Assembly: GCA_024644465.1 (NCBI GenBank)
Contig: JAHEKY010000004.1
Coordinates: 1-64,000, forward strand
DNA length: 64,000 nucleotides
Direction: 5' to 3'
Source: Ilumatobacteraceae bacterium
Lineage (GTDB): Bacteria > Actinomycetota > Acidimicrobiia > Acidimicrobiales > Ilumatobacteraceae
Under the pieces are notes generated by a model. It saw nothing but the letters and a program-made list of their open reading frames with translations. It searched no databases and was not told the DNA's origin. Each line of letters opens with the position of its first letter. The first letter of the stretch is position 1. Positions 52,395 through 61,093 of this stretch are shown here, piece by piece. The position numbers and the translations under genes are program-made.

Positions 52395-53182
52395 CGCCCG
52401 TCGAACCCACCGACGACCGACGGATCCGGTACGACGGATCGGCACAGCCACTGGAACACGCGCCAGCCCGTGAGGTCCTGGGCCATCGTCGACGCCGCGA
52501 TCGTCGCGGCCTCGTCGGAGATCGCCCGGCCGTCCGGCGCCTTCACGTGGACCTCGGCCACGCGCTCGGCCATCACGAACCAGCCGACCGCTTCTTCGAC
52601 CGTCCGGCCGACGGTCAGCGGGCCGTGGTTGCGGAGGATGCACAGTTTTGCGTCGCCCAGCGCCGCCGCGATCCGCTTGCCGCCGTCGGTCGACAGCACT
52701 TCGACCTCCTCGTCGTCGAACATCGCCTGGTCGAACACGAACGCCGTCGATTCCTGGCTGAGCGCGCGGAACGGCTGGACGTTCGCCGACCACGGCGTGC
52801 CGAACTGGGTGTGGGTGTGGCATGCACTGACGACGTCCGGTCGGGCTGCGAGCAGTGGCGCATGGATGTTGTAGCCCGCCACGTTGACCGCGCCGGTGCT
52901 CTTGCCGTCGGCGTCCATCACGGCGCCTCCCGGGCCGACGAGTACCAGGCGGTCGACGGTCGCTTCGGCGAACGGCACGCCCCAGTCGAGCAGCCAGAAG
53001 TGGTCGGTCAGCTCCGGGTCACGGGCGGAGATGTGCCCGTCGCCCAGTTGGCCCCAGCGTTGGGCGGCGAAGATGCGGTACCCGAGCGCACACATCCGCT
53101 TGCGGTGGGCGCGCTCGGCGGCCGGAGAACGGACGGTGCCATACGGCTCGACGCCGGGGAACTCGGGGTACTGGTCGGCCAT
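52388..53182 (-). CDS. Class II aldolase/adducin family protein
   Basis: 264 aa. Zinc ligands are seen as [10 protein letters not shown] (His-x-His near 120) and a distal His in [20 protein letters not shown] near 205; an upstream Glu/Asp pattern (GHISARDP) matches the phosphate loop. Family members include fuculose- and rhamnulose-phosphate aldolases and decarboxylases; substrate unknown. The ATG at 53182 has TACGCT 6 nt upstream, preferred over a TTG at 53200. The glpX overlap is 7 nt. Confidence 0.86.
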   Translation of the reverse strand: MADQYPEFPGVEPYGTVRSPAAERAHRKRMCALGYRIFAAQRWGQLGDGHISARDPELTDHFWLLDWGVPFAEATVDRLVLVGPGGAVMDADGKSTGAVNVAGYNIHAPLLAARPDVVSACHTHTQFGTPWSANVQPFRALSQESTAFVFDQAMFDDEEVEVLSTDGGKRIAAALGDAKLCILRNHGPLTVGRTVEEAVGWFVMAERVAEVHVKAPDGRAISDEAATIAASTMAQDLTGWRVFQWLCRSVVPDPSVVGGFDGRQ

Positions 53183-53188
53183 CGCGTC

Positions 53189-53194
53189 AGCGTA
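53189..53194 (-). promoter_or_regulatory. -10 box of the class II aldolase gene (TACGCT, 6 nt before ATG)
   Basis: Minus-strand TANNNT hexamer at leaderless spacing; it directly follows the terminator hairpin of the M28 gene. Confidence 0.43.
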
Positions 53195-53199
53195 CGCCA

Positions 53200-53239
53200 A
53201 CGGCAGCCGGCAGGATCTCGCGAGCCTGCCGGCTGCCGT
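53200..53239 (-). terminator. Strong hairpin after the M28 peptidase gene
   Basis: Perfect 15-bp arms (53200-53214 / 53225-53239, starting ACGGCAGCCGGCAGG) with a 10-nt loop, 26 nt beyond the peptidase stop. No long T-run follows. Position between the two co-directional genes supports a terminator. Confidence 0.65.
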
Positions 53240-53265
53240 GGTCTATCTCGTTGCGAGGACGGCCG

Positions 53266-54744
53266 TCAGGCGGCCACCTCGTCGTGGTCGTGATCCGGTT
53301 TGAAGTTGCCCTTGCTCTTCGCGCCGTTGATCAGCTCGGTGCTCATCGCGTAGTTCAGCGTGGCGTAGGCCACCGCGTCGCTGTTGACGTCGAGGGCATG
53401 CAGGCTGATGTTCGCGAAGGTGTCGCAGGCGAGGTGGTAGCAGGGGTCGTACTGCTGTCCGGCCGTGCCACCGTACGTCAATGCCTCGGCCGCGGTCTTG
53501 ATCCCCTCGGCACCGGTGAACAGGCCACCGGCCGGGATGCCGACCGCGATGAACGGCCCGTAGTCGGACCGTCCCGAGAAGTCGGTGTCCTGGAACGGCT
53601 CGCCGACCGAGTTGTAGTACCGCTCGAACGTGTCCTCGATCTGAGCGGAACCCGGGGGTACGAACCCCGGAGGCTTCACGAAGGTCGACTCGTCACCGTC
53701 GTAGACGCCGAAGAAGTAGTTCGGCGACCCGATCATGTCGAAGTTGAGGTAGAGCGCGATCTTGTTGCGCTCGGCCGTCGACAGACCGTTGACGTAGTGT
53801 GTCGACCCGACCAGGCCCGACTCCTCGGCGCCCCACCAGGCGAAGCGGACCGCGTTGCGAGGCTTCACCTTCGCCATCTGCTCGGCGACTTCGAGGATCG
53901 CCGCGCTGCCCGAACCGTTGTCCTGGATGCCCGGCCCGGCGTTCACCGAGTCGAGGTGCGCGCCGACCATCACGACGTTGTTCTTGTTGCCGTGCTTCGT
54001 CTCGGCGATCACGTTCGACGTCGTGGCCTGGCCCCGGAACGTGTCGGTCTTCAGCCGCATCACGAGCCCCGACGTGGAGGCCAGTTGCTGGCCGACCGCC
54101 TGCGTCACGGCCGTCACCCCGATGTTCAGCGTGAACGTGCTGCCGAGTGTGCCGTTGAGTGTGCCGGGGATGTTGTTGTAGATGACGACACCGGCCGCAC
54201 CCGCGTTGAACGCGTTCGTCGCCTTGATTGCGAACGTGCACGCCCCGCGGCTGATCAACGCGATGTTGCCTGGCGTGAAGCCTGCGAAGTCGCTCGCGAC
54301 GCATCCGGTGATCGCCGACGGCGTGCTGACCGGGGCGGTGACGTCACCGCTGCCGGAGTAGGACATGATGTTGTTCACGACGGGCCCGACCGGGGTCGGC
54401 GCGAACTGCTCGAGGACGGACGGGGTCAGCGAGATGAACGTCTGGAACTGGAAGCTCTGAACGGTCACCTTGTAACCGGCCGCGGTCATCCGGTCGGCCA
54501 CATAGGCCGCCGATTGGTCGTAACCGGGCGTGCCCGAGGTACGAATTCCTGCGTTTGCGTCTGCAATCGCCTGGAACGCGGCCTGGTGTTCGCGGACGCC
54601 GTCGACCGTCACGCACTCCAGCAGTTTGGCAATCGTGTTGTTGCTACGGGACTCACAGGACTGGGGTCCTGCGGAGGCCCCCGGGGAACCGACGATCGCG
54701 GTCCCACACACCAGCGCGAACGCCAGCATCGTCTTCTTGAGCAC
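53266..54744 (-). CDS. Secreted M28-family zinc aminopeptidase with PA domain
   Basis: 492 aa. A signal peptide (KKTMLAFALVCGTAIVGSPGASA, about 1-26) marks export. A PA (protease-associated) insert spans about 140-240 (GNIALISRGACTF). The metal-binding core is VMVGAHLDSVNAGPGIQDNGSG (His and bridging Asp near 287-305), WWGAEESGLVG (Glu pair near 330) and the late YHLACDTF. It resembles secreted Leu/Lys aminopeptidases. Disulfide candidates: several Cys. GTG at 54744 is fixed by AGGAG 5 nt upstream. The His/Asp-rich C-terminal tail (KPDHDHDEVAA) is unusual. Confidence 0.9.
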   Translation of the reverse strand: MLKKTMLAFALVCGTAIVGSPGASAGPQSCESRSNNTIAKLLECVTVDGVREHQAAFQAIADANAGIRTSGTPGYDQSAAYVADRMTAAGYKVTVQSFQFQTFISLTPSVLEQFAPTPVGPVVNNIMSYSGSGDVTAPVSTPSAITGCVASDFAGFTPGNIALISRGACTFAIKATNAFNAGAAGVVIYNNIPGTLNGTLGSTFTLNIGVTAVTQAVGQQLASTSGLVMRLKTDTFRGQATTSNVIAETKHGNKNNVVMVGAHLDSVNAGPGIQDNGSGSAAILEVAEQMAKVKPRNAVRFAWWGAEESGLVGSTHYVNGLSTAERNKIALYLNFDMIGSPNYFFGVYDGDESTFVKPPGFVPPGSAQIEDTFERYYNSVGEPFQDTDFSGRSDYGPFIAVGIPAGGLFTGAEGIKTAAEALTYGGTAGQQYDPCYHLACDTFANISLHALDVNSDAVAYATLNYAMSTELINGAKSKGNFKPDHDHDEVAA

Positions 54745-54749
54745 TTCGT

Positions 54750-54754
54750 CTCCT
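54750..54754 (-). promoter_or_regulatory. Ribosome binding site of the M28 gene (AGGAG)
   Basis: Minus-strand AGGAG, 5 nt before the GTG at 54744. It decides the start and shows that this gene, unlike many neighbours, is leadered. Confidence 0.7.
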
Positions 54755-54888
54755 CTTCGTCGAGTCCAGGTGATGTCCTGGAGAATCGCAGACACTACTC
54801 CGATGACGAACCGGCGAACATGGGCTCTTACCTGGTGGTTCTCCGACACTCGGCGGACGTTGCGACGACCGTCGGCGCCGGGCCGTTC

Positions 54889-54894
54889 TACGAT
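54889..54894 (+). promoter_or_regulatory. -10 box of the MOSC gene (TACGAT, 6 nt before ATG)
   Basis: TANNNT hexamer at leaderless spacing. Confidence 0.45.
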
Positions 54895-54900
54895 GGCCGG

Positions 54901-55461
54901 ATGGCCGAAACGCAACCGGACGCGACCGGGACCGTCGTCGCCGTCAGTCGCAACCGCAGCCACGAGTTCTCGAAGTCGGCGGTGCCGGCGATCGAACTCG
55001 TCGCCGGGCTCGGTGTCGACGACGACGCCCACGCCGGTGCCGCGGTCCGTCACCGCTCACGCGTTGCGCAGGACCCAGATCAACCCAACCTGCGCCAGGT
55101 CCACCTGATCGCGTCGGAGCTGCTCGACGAGGTGAACGGCCACGGCCACGGCGTCGAACCCGGGATGCTGGGCGAGAACATCACCACCTCGGGCCTCGAT
55201 CTCGTCGGCCTCCCGGTCGGCGCGATGTTGCGGCTCGGCGCAACCGCGCTCGTGGCGATCACCGGGCTGCGCAACCCGTGCAAGCAGATCGAAGCGTTCG
55301 ACCGGGGCCTCCTCGAGAAGATGTTCGTCGACCACGACGGCAGGAAGGTCGGGCGGACCGGCGTGATGGGCGTCGTCGTCGCCGGCGGCGTCGTGCGACC
55401 GGGTGACCCGATCGCCGTGCGCTACCCCGCCGGGACGCTGACGCCGCTCGAACGCGTCTGA
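54901..55461 (+). CDS. MOSC-domain protein
   Basis: 186-aa protein consisting of a MOSC domain, the sulfur-carrier module of molybdenum-cofactor sulfurases and the YiiM/mARC group. Seen are QVHLIASELLDEV near 65, MLGENITTSGLDLVGLPVGAML near 83-104 and the conserved Cys in TGLRNPCKQIEAF near 125. It lies 35 kb from moaA/moeA, so the link to the cofactor is by family only. ATG at 54901 is chosen from its TACGAT box; longer in-frame sequence upstream is shadow of the M28 gene. Confidence 0.88.
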   Translation: MAETQPDATGTVVAVSRNRSHEFSKSAVPAIELVAGLGVDDDAHAGAAVRHRSRVAQDPDQPNLRQVHLIASELLDEVNGHGHGVEPGMLGENITTSGLDLVGLPVGAMLRLGATALVAITGLRNPCKQIEAFDRGLLEKMFVDHDGRKVGRTGVMGVVVAGGVVRPGDPIAVRYPAGTLTPLERV

Positions 55462-55467
55462 CCCGCC

Positions 55468-58131
55468 TCAGCTCGCGCGCTCGGCGCCAGACTGCTCGAG
55501 CGCCGCATCCAGGGCATCGATCGCGATGTGCCCGGCCTGCGTGACGCTGAGGTGCGCACCGGCGGACTGGTGGACGTCGAGCGCGTCACCGAGCGCCGTC
55601 GCCAGCGTCCGCCTGGCGTTCGCACGCGGCCGGTGACCGTGCCCGATCATCGACCCGACGAGGCGCGCCCCCGTCTCGGCGTCGCCACCGCGCGTCAGGG
55701 CGATCGCCGTCACGCCGAAGAGATGGCTCGCGCCGACGTAGTAGTGCCGATCCAATGCCTCCCGAATCGCCGAGCGGCAGTGCCGCAACGCCTCGGCGAC
55801 GTCGACGCGTTCGACCGTGAAGTGCAGGATCAGCCCGTCGAGCAGGTGCTTGACGAGGTGGTCGCGCGGCATCGAATGCAGCCACTCCAGACCCTCGGAC
55901 CAGATCGTCAGCGCCGTGTCGACGTCGTGTGCCGCGATCGACATCCCCTGCGCCCACGCGGCGAGCGAACGAGCGCTCACCGATCCGGTGTCGGTGGCGA
56001 TCCGCGACGTCGCCGATGCGTGTACTCGCGCTTCGTCGGTGATGCCGTATGTCGCCAGGTGGAACGTGCGGAAGGCCTCTGCCCACAGCCGGCTGCCGAC
56101 CGTGGCCGGGCGCGATGCCAACCACGCGGACGTGAGCTCGTCACTCGCCTCGCGGGTGAAGTTGCTGTTCAGGAACACCGCCGCGAGTGCGGTCCGGCAG
56201 AACCCGCCGGGATCGTCGGGGTTCGTCCGGAGGCCCGCCTCGGCGAGCTCGGTCACCTGACCGTTCACGGTGAGGTACGCCCCGAGGGCGGCGATGCCGC
56301 AGAGGTCACTGAAGCGCGGATGTTCTTCGATCTCCGGTGCGCGGAGCAGGTCGGACGCCCAGGTGAACAGCTCCGAACGCATCGCGAACGTCGCGTACCA
56401 GGCGAGTGACACGACGATCTCCGCTCGACGTTCCACGTCGCCTGCCGCGCTGAACGTGTCGACGGCGACGCGCAGGTTGTCCCATTCGTTGTCGAGCACG
56501 CGCCAGGCGTCGGGTTCCGCCGCGGTGAACAGCCGCTCGCTCTCGCGACGAGCGATGGCGAGCAGCTGTGTGGCGTGACGCTCCTGGTAGCGCTCCTGCC
56601 GTTCGTGGACGGCGAGCTTGTCGGCAGCGAACCTGCGCATCGTCTCGAGCAAGCTGAATCGACGGTGGCCGTCCTCCAGCGTGCTGACGACCATCGATTG
56701 GTCGACGAGGGCGAGCACGAGTCGGGGGATCTCACCGGCGGCAACGTCGCCGTCGCTGCAGATCGCGGCGATGTCCGCCAACGTCGCGCCGCCGGCGAAG
56801 ACCGACAGCCGCTCGAAAACCGAAGCTTCCTGCGGGGACAACAGCCGATACGACCACTGCACCGTCTCGCGCAGCACACCGCCCGTCGGGTCGAGCCCAG
56901 ATTCGTCCTGACGCAGCGCATCGTCACCGAGTCCGGCGACGAGTTCCTGCGGCGTCATCAGCCGAATCCGGGCCGCCGCGACCTCGATCGCGAGCGGGAT
57001 CCCGTCGACTCGCGCGACGAGGTCGCGGACTGCCGTCTCGTTGCCGTCCGTCAGGGAGAACGTCATGTCGTGCTGCATCGCCCGGCTCACGAACAGCTCG
57101 ACCCCGATCGTGTCGGGTGGGAGCGGCGCGACGTCGAGCAACTGCTCACCGGGCACGCCGAGTGCGGCGCGACTCGTGGCGAGTATCGCCACGCCGGGCG
57201 CGTCGGCCAGCCGGTCGACGATCCCCGCCACCGCGGTCGCGACGTGTTCACAGTTGTCGAAGACGAGCAGCAGGTCGCGTTCCGAGACGAAGTCGGCGAT
57301 CGAGGTCAGCAGGTCCATGCCGGCCTGTTGCCGTGCGCCGATCTGGTCGGCCACCGATCCGAGCACTGCATCGGGATCGGCCACCGGGGCCAGCGTGCAG
57401 AACCGGACCGCGCGCTCGTTCGCCGTCGCGATCTGCTGGCCGATTTCGATCGCAAGCCGGGTCTTGCCGACGCCGCCGGGGCCGATCAGCGTGACGAGAC
57501 GATGACCGCGACCGAGCAAGGCCACTGCGGCACGAACTTCGTCCGCCCGCCCCAGGATCGACGTCCGCATGCGCGGCAGATTCGACGGCGGCGTGGCGCG
57601 GCGAAGCGGGCGCGGGTCCGATTCCACACCGTCGGCCCGCAGCCGGAAGACCTCCTCGACACCGATGCCGCGCAACACCTGCGACCCCTCGCTGCGCAGA
57701 TCGAAGCCGGGCAGCAGGCCCGCCGTCGCCGCCGAGCACACGATCTGGTTGCCGTTGCCGAGGTCGGCGACCCGTGCCGACCGGTTCGGCACGGGCCCGA
57801 AGTAGTCGTCATCCGTCGGCTCGACATCACCGGTGTGCAGTCCGATCCGCACCCGCAGCCGATCGCGCACCTCTGGCGACTCCTGCTGCAATCGTCGGTG
57901 GATCTCGATCGCGGCGTGCGCGGCGGCCGGCGCGCTCTGGAACGCGGCCCAACATCCGTCACCCATGTGCTTGATGATCGACCCGGCACCGGCTTCGATC
58001 ACCTCCGCGACGACCCGGTCGTGGACGGCCAGTGCGCGCCGCATCTCGGCAGGCGCGTCCTCCCACTGCGTCGAGCTGTCCTCGATGTCGGTCAGTAGGA
58101 ACGTCACCGTCCCGGACGGCAGGCCACCCAT
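55468..58131 (-). CDS. Adenylate-cyclase-domain STAND ATPase regulator
   Basis: 887 aa. Residues ~8-165 are a class III nucleotidyl cyclase domain: metal Asp15 (FLLTDIEDSS), base-contact Lys54 and metal Asp58 (IIKHMGDGC), and Asn116/Arg120 (NRSARV) are all present, so catalysis is possible. A P-loop ATPase follows (TLIGPGGVGKTRL, 217-224; Walker B LLLVFDNCEH; ATSRAALG sensor) as in AfsR/STAND proteins, then helical TPR-like repeats from ~540 on. There is no C-terminal LuxR helix-turn-helix. This layout is frequent in actinobacteria; signal and output are unknown. ATG at 58131 is chosen at the domain boundary. Confidence 0.88.
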   Translation of the reverse strand: MGGLPSGTVTFLLTDIEDSSTQWEDAPAEMRRALAVHDRVVAEVIEAGAGSIIKHMGDGCWAAFQSAPAAAHAAIEIHRRLQQESPEVRDRLRVRIGLHTGDVEPTDDDYFGPVPNRSARVADLGNGNQIVCSAATAGLLPGFDLRSEGSQVLRGIGVEEVFRLRADGVESDPRPLRRATPPSNLPRMRTSILGRADEVRAAVALLGRGHRLVTLIGPGGVGKTRLAIEIGQQIATANERAVRFCTLAPVADPDAVLGSVADQIGARQQAGMDLLTSIADFVSERDLLLVFDNCEHVATAVAGIVDRLADAPGVAILATSRAALGVPGEQLLDVAPLPPDTIGVELFVSRAMQHDMTFSLTDGNETAVRDLVARVDGIPLAIEVAAARIRLMTPQELVAGLGDDALRQDESGLDPTGGVLRETVQWSYRLLSPQEASVFERLSVFAGGATLADIAAICSDGDVAAGEIPRLVLALVDQSMVVSTLEDGHRRFSLLETMRRFAADKLAVHERQERYQERHATQLLAIARRESERLFTAAEPDAWRVLDNEWDNLRVAVDTFSAAGDVERRAEIVVSLAWYATFAMRSELFTWASDLLRAPEIEEHPRFSDLCGIAALGAYLTVNGQVTELAEAGLRTNPDDPGGFCRTALAAVFLNSNFTREASDELTSAWLASRPATVGSRLWAEAFRTFHLATYGITDEARVHASATSRIATDTGSVSARSLAAWAQGMSIAAHDVDTALTIWSEGLEWLHSMPRDHLVKHLLDGLILHFTVERVDVAEALRHCRSAIREALDRHYYVGASHLFGVTAIALTRGGDAETGARLVGSMIGHGHRPRANARRTLATALGDALDVHQSAGAHLSVTQAGHIAIDALDAALEQSGAERAS

Positions 58132-58204
58132 TTGCTCAGCTTGGCACGACCGCCGCCCGCCCCCGGACGGCGCCCGCTCGCCGGGGTCCGGCCAGACTGT
58201 GCCG

Positions 58205-59224
58205 ATGTCATCACCCGCTGATCCTGCGACGCTCGCCGACCTGACGACGCCGGCGCTCGTCGTCGAGTCCTCGGTGTTCGAGGCGAACTGCGCGGCGATC
58301 GACGCCGTGCTACCCGGGCCGCGGTTGCGTCCACACGTCAAGGCGTTCAAGTCCACGGCGCTCGCCCGCCGCCTCGCACGGTCGGGACACAACGCGTTCT
58401 GCGCGGCCACCGCACGCGAGATCGAGGGGATGGCGGCGGCCGGCCTCGGTGACGACCTCCTCCTCGCGAACGAATCGCTCGACGTCAGGCGTCTGGGAGC
58501 GATCGCCGACACCGCCGCGATCACGGTGGCGGTCGACTCCGAGGAGACGATCGCCGCGGCAGCCGCCGGTGGCGTGCGCGCCGTGTTGATCGACGTCGAC
58601 ATCGGCCTGCCACGGTGTGGCTGCGACCCGGCCGACGCCGGCCGCCTGGCGGACCGGGCCCGCGCCGCCGGCCTCGACGTGCGCGGCGTGATGGGCTACG
58701 AGGGCCATCTGATGATGGTCGCCGACCGTGCGGAGCGAATCGAGCGAGTCGCCGCGGCCACGACGGTACTGCTCGACGCAGCGGCCGACGTCGGCGGTGG
58801 CATCGTGTCCGGCGGCGGAACGGGCACGTTCGACACGAACACGTGGTGCACCGAGATCCAGGCAGGCAGCTACTGCCTGATGGACACCCAGTACCTCCAG
58901 CTCGACCTGCCGTTCGACCTCGCGCTGAACGTCCTCGCGACCGTGATCTCGGTCAGCCGCAAGGGTTGGATCGTGGTCGATGCCGGTCTCAAGGCCCTGG
59001 GGATGGACCACGGAGAGCCGTCGTGGGAGCACGGCCGGATCTTCTTCTGCTCCGACGAGCACACGACACTGCAGCCGGACGTCGCGGCCGACTGGCGCGT
59101 CGGCGACCTCGTACGGCTGCAACCGGCCCACGTCGATCCGACGGTCGCGAAGCACGAGCAACTGTGGGTGGTCGACGGCGACGACATCGTCGACCGGTGG
59201 CCCGTCGACCTCCGCGGTTGGTAG
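58205..59224 (+). CDS. Fold-type III PLP enzyme, D-threonine-aldolase-like
   Basis: 339 aa, alanine-racemase-type barrel plus C-terminal D-serine-dehydratase-like domain. The PLP lysine is in RLRPHVKAFKS (near 43), and the phosphate region SGGGTGTFD near 200; the metal-binding pair His-x-Asp in PAHVDPTVAKHEQ near 310 matches D-threonine aldolases and D-serine dehydratases. Likely splits or dehydrates a D-hydroxy amino acid; exact substrate unknown. ATG 58205 has CAGACT 6 nt upstream, the same spacer as moaA. Confidence 0.85.
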   Translation: MSSPADPATLADLTTPALVVESSVFEANCAAIDAVLPGPRLRPHVKAFKSTALARRLARSGHNAFCAATAREIEGMAAAGLGDDLLLANESLDVRRLGAIADTAAITVAVDSEETIAAAAAGGVRAVLIDVDIGLPRCGCDPADAGRLADRARAAGLDVRGVMGYEGHLMMVADRAERIERVAAATTVLLDAAADVGGGIVSGGGTGTFDTNTWCTEIQAGSYCLMDTQYLQLDLPFDLALNVLATVISVSRKGWIVVDAGLKALGMDHGEPSWEHGRIFFCSDEHTTLQPDVAADWRVGDLVRLQPAHVDPTVAKHEQLWVVDGDDIVDRWPVDLRGW

Positions 59225-59237
59225 CCCGTGTCACACC

Positions 59238-60053
59238 TCACGGTGCGGGGGCGCCGCGACGCGGGACGACGATCACGGTCGTGTCGCCGGTGGCGTCATC
59301 GGTCTCGACGTCCACGGTGACGCAGACGTTGTAGACGTCGCCGAGCCGCTCTGCGGTCAGCACGTCCGCCGCGACCCCCGACGCGACGACGACGCCGTGG
59401 TGGAGCATCGTCAGCCGATCGGTGTACGTCGCGGCGAGCGTCAGGTCGTGCATCGCCGACACGACGGTGAGCTCGTCGTGGCGCCGAAGCTCGGCGACGA
59501 GTTCCAGCGCCTGCTGCTGATGGCCGATGTCGAGCGCCGACGTCGGTTCGTCGAGCAGCAGGACGGGTGCTTGCTGCGCGAGCGCGCGGGCGAGGACGAC
59601 CCGCTGGCGCTCACCGCCGCTCAACTCGCCGAGCAGGCGATCGGCGAACGGTTCCAGTTCCAGCCGCCGGAGGACGTCGGCGACGACCACCCGGTCGTTG
59701 TGGGACTCGGAACCGAAGTAGTTGATGTACGGCGAGCGGCCGAGCAGCGCATACTCGCGCGCCGTCATGTCGTCGGGGATCAGCGGCTGCTGCGGGACGT
59801 AGGCGATGAGCGCGGCCCGCTCGCGATCAGACATCTCCCGGACGTCGCGACCGTCGATCCCGATCTCACCGCCGTGTTCGACGAGCCCGACGATCGCGCG
59901 CAGCAGCGACGACTTGCCGGCACCGTTCGGCCCGATCAGGCCCACCCACTCGCCCGCCGCCACCTCGTCGGTGAACGGTGCGACCGCGGTCGTCCGGCGG
60001 CTCGCGCGCCGCCCGTACGTGACGGTGACGCCGTCGAGCCCGACGCCGCTCAC
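59238..60053 (-). CDS. btuD: Cobalamin-type ABC transporter ATP-binding protein
   Basis: 271-aa ATPase of the FecE/BtuD class. Walker A GLIGPNGAGKSSLL (near 37-50), Q-loop YVPQQPLIP, signature LSGGERQRV and Walker B VLLLDEPTSALD, H-switch SAMHDLTLA are complete. A GTG start overlaps the permease stop by 4 nt (GTGA). It works with the permease and binding protein encoded just upstream; cobalamin is inferred from the riboswitch and corrinoid genes, since iron-siderophore systems share this fold. Confidence 0.9.
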   Translation of the reverse strand: MSGVGLDGVTVTYGRRASRRTTAVAPFTDEVAAGEWVGLIGPNGAGKSSLLRAIVGLVEHGGEIGIDGRDVREMSDRERAALIAYVPQQPLIPDDMTAREYALLGRSPYINYFGSESHNDRVVVADVLRRLELEPFADRLLGELSGGERQRVVLARALAQQAPVLLLDEPTSALDIGHQQQALELVAELRRHDELTVVSAMHDLTLAATYTDRLTMLHHGVVVASGVAADVLTAERLGDVYNVCVTVDVETDDATGDTTVIVVPRRGAPAP

Positions 60054-61087
60054 GCCGTGACCTTCCTGGTGCGCAGCAGGTAGATGAAGAACGGCGCCCC
60101 GATGAACGCGGTGACGACGCCGATCGGTGTCTCGGCCGGCCTCGTCAGCATCCGGCCCGGCACGTCGGCGAGGATCAGGAACGCCGCCCCTCCCATCAGC
60201 GACAGCGGCAGAAGGCGCCGGTGGCCCGCACCAGCGAGCAGCCGCACGACGTGCGGCACGACGAGGCCGACGAAGCCGATCAGGCCGCTGACCGACACGA
60301 CGGCGGCGGTGCCGAGCGTCGCCGCGACCACGATCACGAGCCGGGTCCGACCGACGGACACGCCGAGGGTCGCGGCTTCCTCGTCGCCGACGCGGAACAC
60401 GTCGAGATGACGGCGGTGGAGCATCAGCACGATCGAGCTGACGACGACGTAGGGCACGACGAGCCGCACATCGGCCCACGTCGCCCCCGACAGCCGACCG
60501 AGGATCCACTGGAACACCTCTCGGATCACTTCGAGGTTGCGCTGCAGGATGAACGTCTGCACCGCGGTGGCGAACGACACGACCGCCACACCGGCGAGCA
60601 CGAGAGTGACGCCCGATCGCGAGCCGCCGAACGCCGCGCCGACGGTGTACGTCACCATCACCGTCGCGAGCGCGAAGAGGAACGCCACCGTCGGAACCGG
60701 ATCGAGCGGCCACGACGCGGTGACGCCTCGACCGATCGTCAGTGCGATCGTCGCCCCGAGGCCGGCACCCGCCGCCGCGCCGAGCAGGTACGGGTCGACG
60801 AGCGGGTTGCGGAAGACGCCCTGATAGCTGGCACCGGCGATCGACAGCATGCCGCCGACCAGCCCGCCGAGTGCGACGCGCGGCATCCGGATCTGCCAGA
60901 CGATCTTCCATTCCGCCTCACTGACCCCCGTGTCGAACGAGACGAGCGGCAGCCGATTGACGAGTTCGAGCGGCACCCGCCACCAATCCGGGCCGGCTGG
61001 GCCGGTGGAGGCACCGACGACGACCGCGAACAGCAGGAACGCGGCGCCGGCGAGCAGCCAGGTACGGTCCCGCCGAGCGGTGTCCAT
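60050..61087 (-). CDS. btuC: Cobalamin-type ABC transporter permease (FecCD family)
   Basis: 345 aa with about ten membrane segments. FecCD landmarks are MPRVALGGLVGGMLSIAGASYQGVFRNPL (near 70-97), the coupling-helix region GVSVGRTRL and GLIGFVGLVVPHVVRLL (near 267-283). Starts 6 nt after the binding-protein stop and overlaps the ATPase gene by 4 nt, giving a tight three-gene operon. Substrate is inferred from context. Confidence 0.92.
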   Translation of the reverse strand: MDTARRDRTWLLAGAAFLLFAVVVGASTGPAGPDWWRVPLELVNRLPLVSFDTGVSEAEWKIVWQIRMPRVALGGLVGGMLSIAGASYQGVFRNPLVDPYLLGAAAGAGLGATIALTIGRGVTASWPLDPVPTVAFLFALATVMVTYTVGAAFGGSRSGVTLVLAGVAVVSFATAVQTFILQRNLEVIREVFQWILGRLSGATWADVRLVVPYVVVSSIVLMLHRRHLDVFRVGDEEAATLGVSVGRTRLVIVVAATLGTAAVVSVSGLIGFVGLVVPHVVRLLAGAGHRRLLPLSLMGGAAFLILADVPGRMLTRPAETPIGVVTAFIGAPFFIYLLRTRKVTA

Positions 61088-61093
61088 CTCAGC

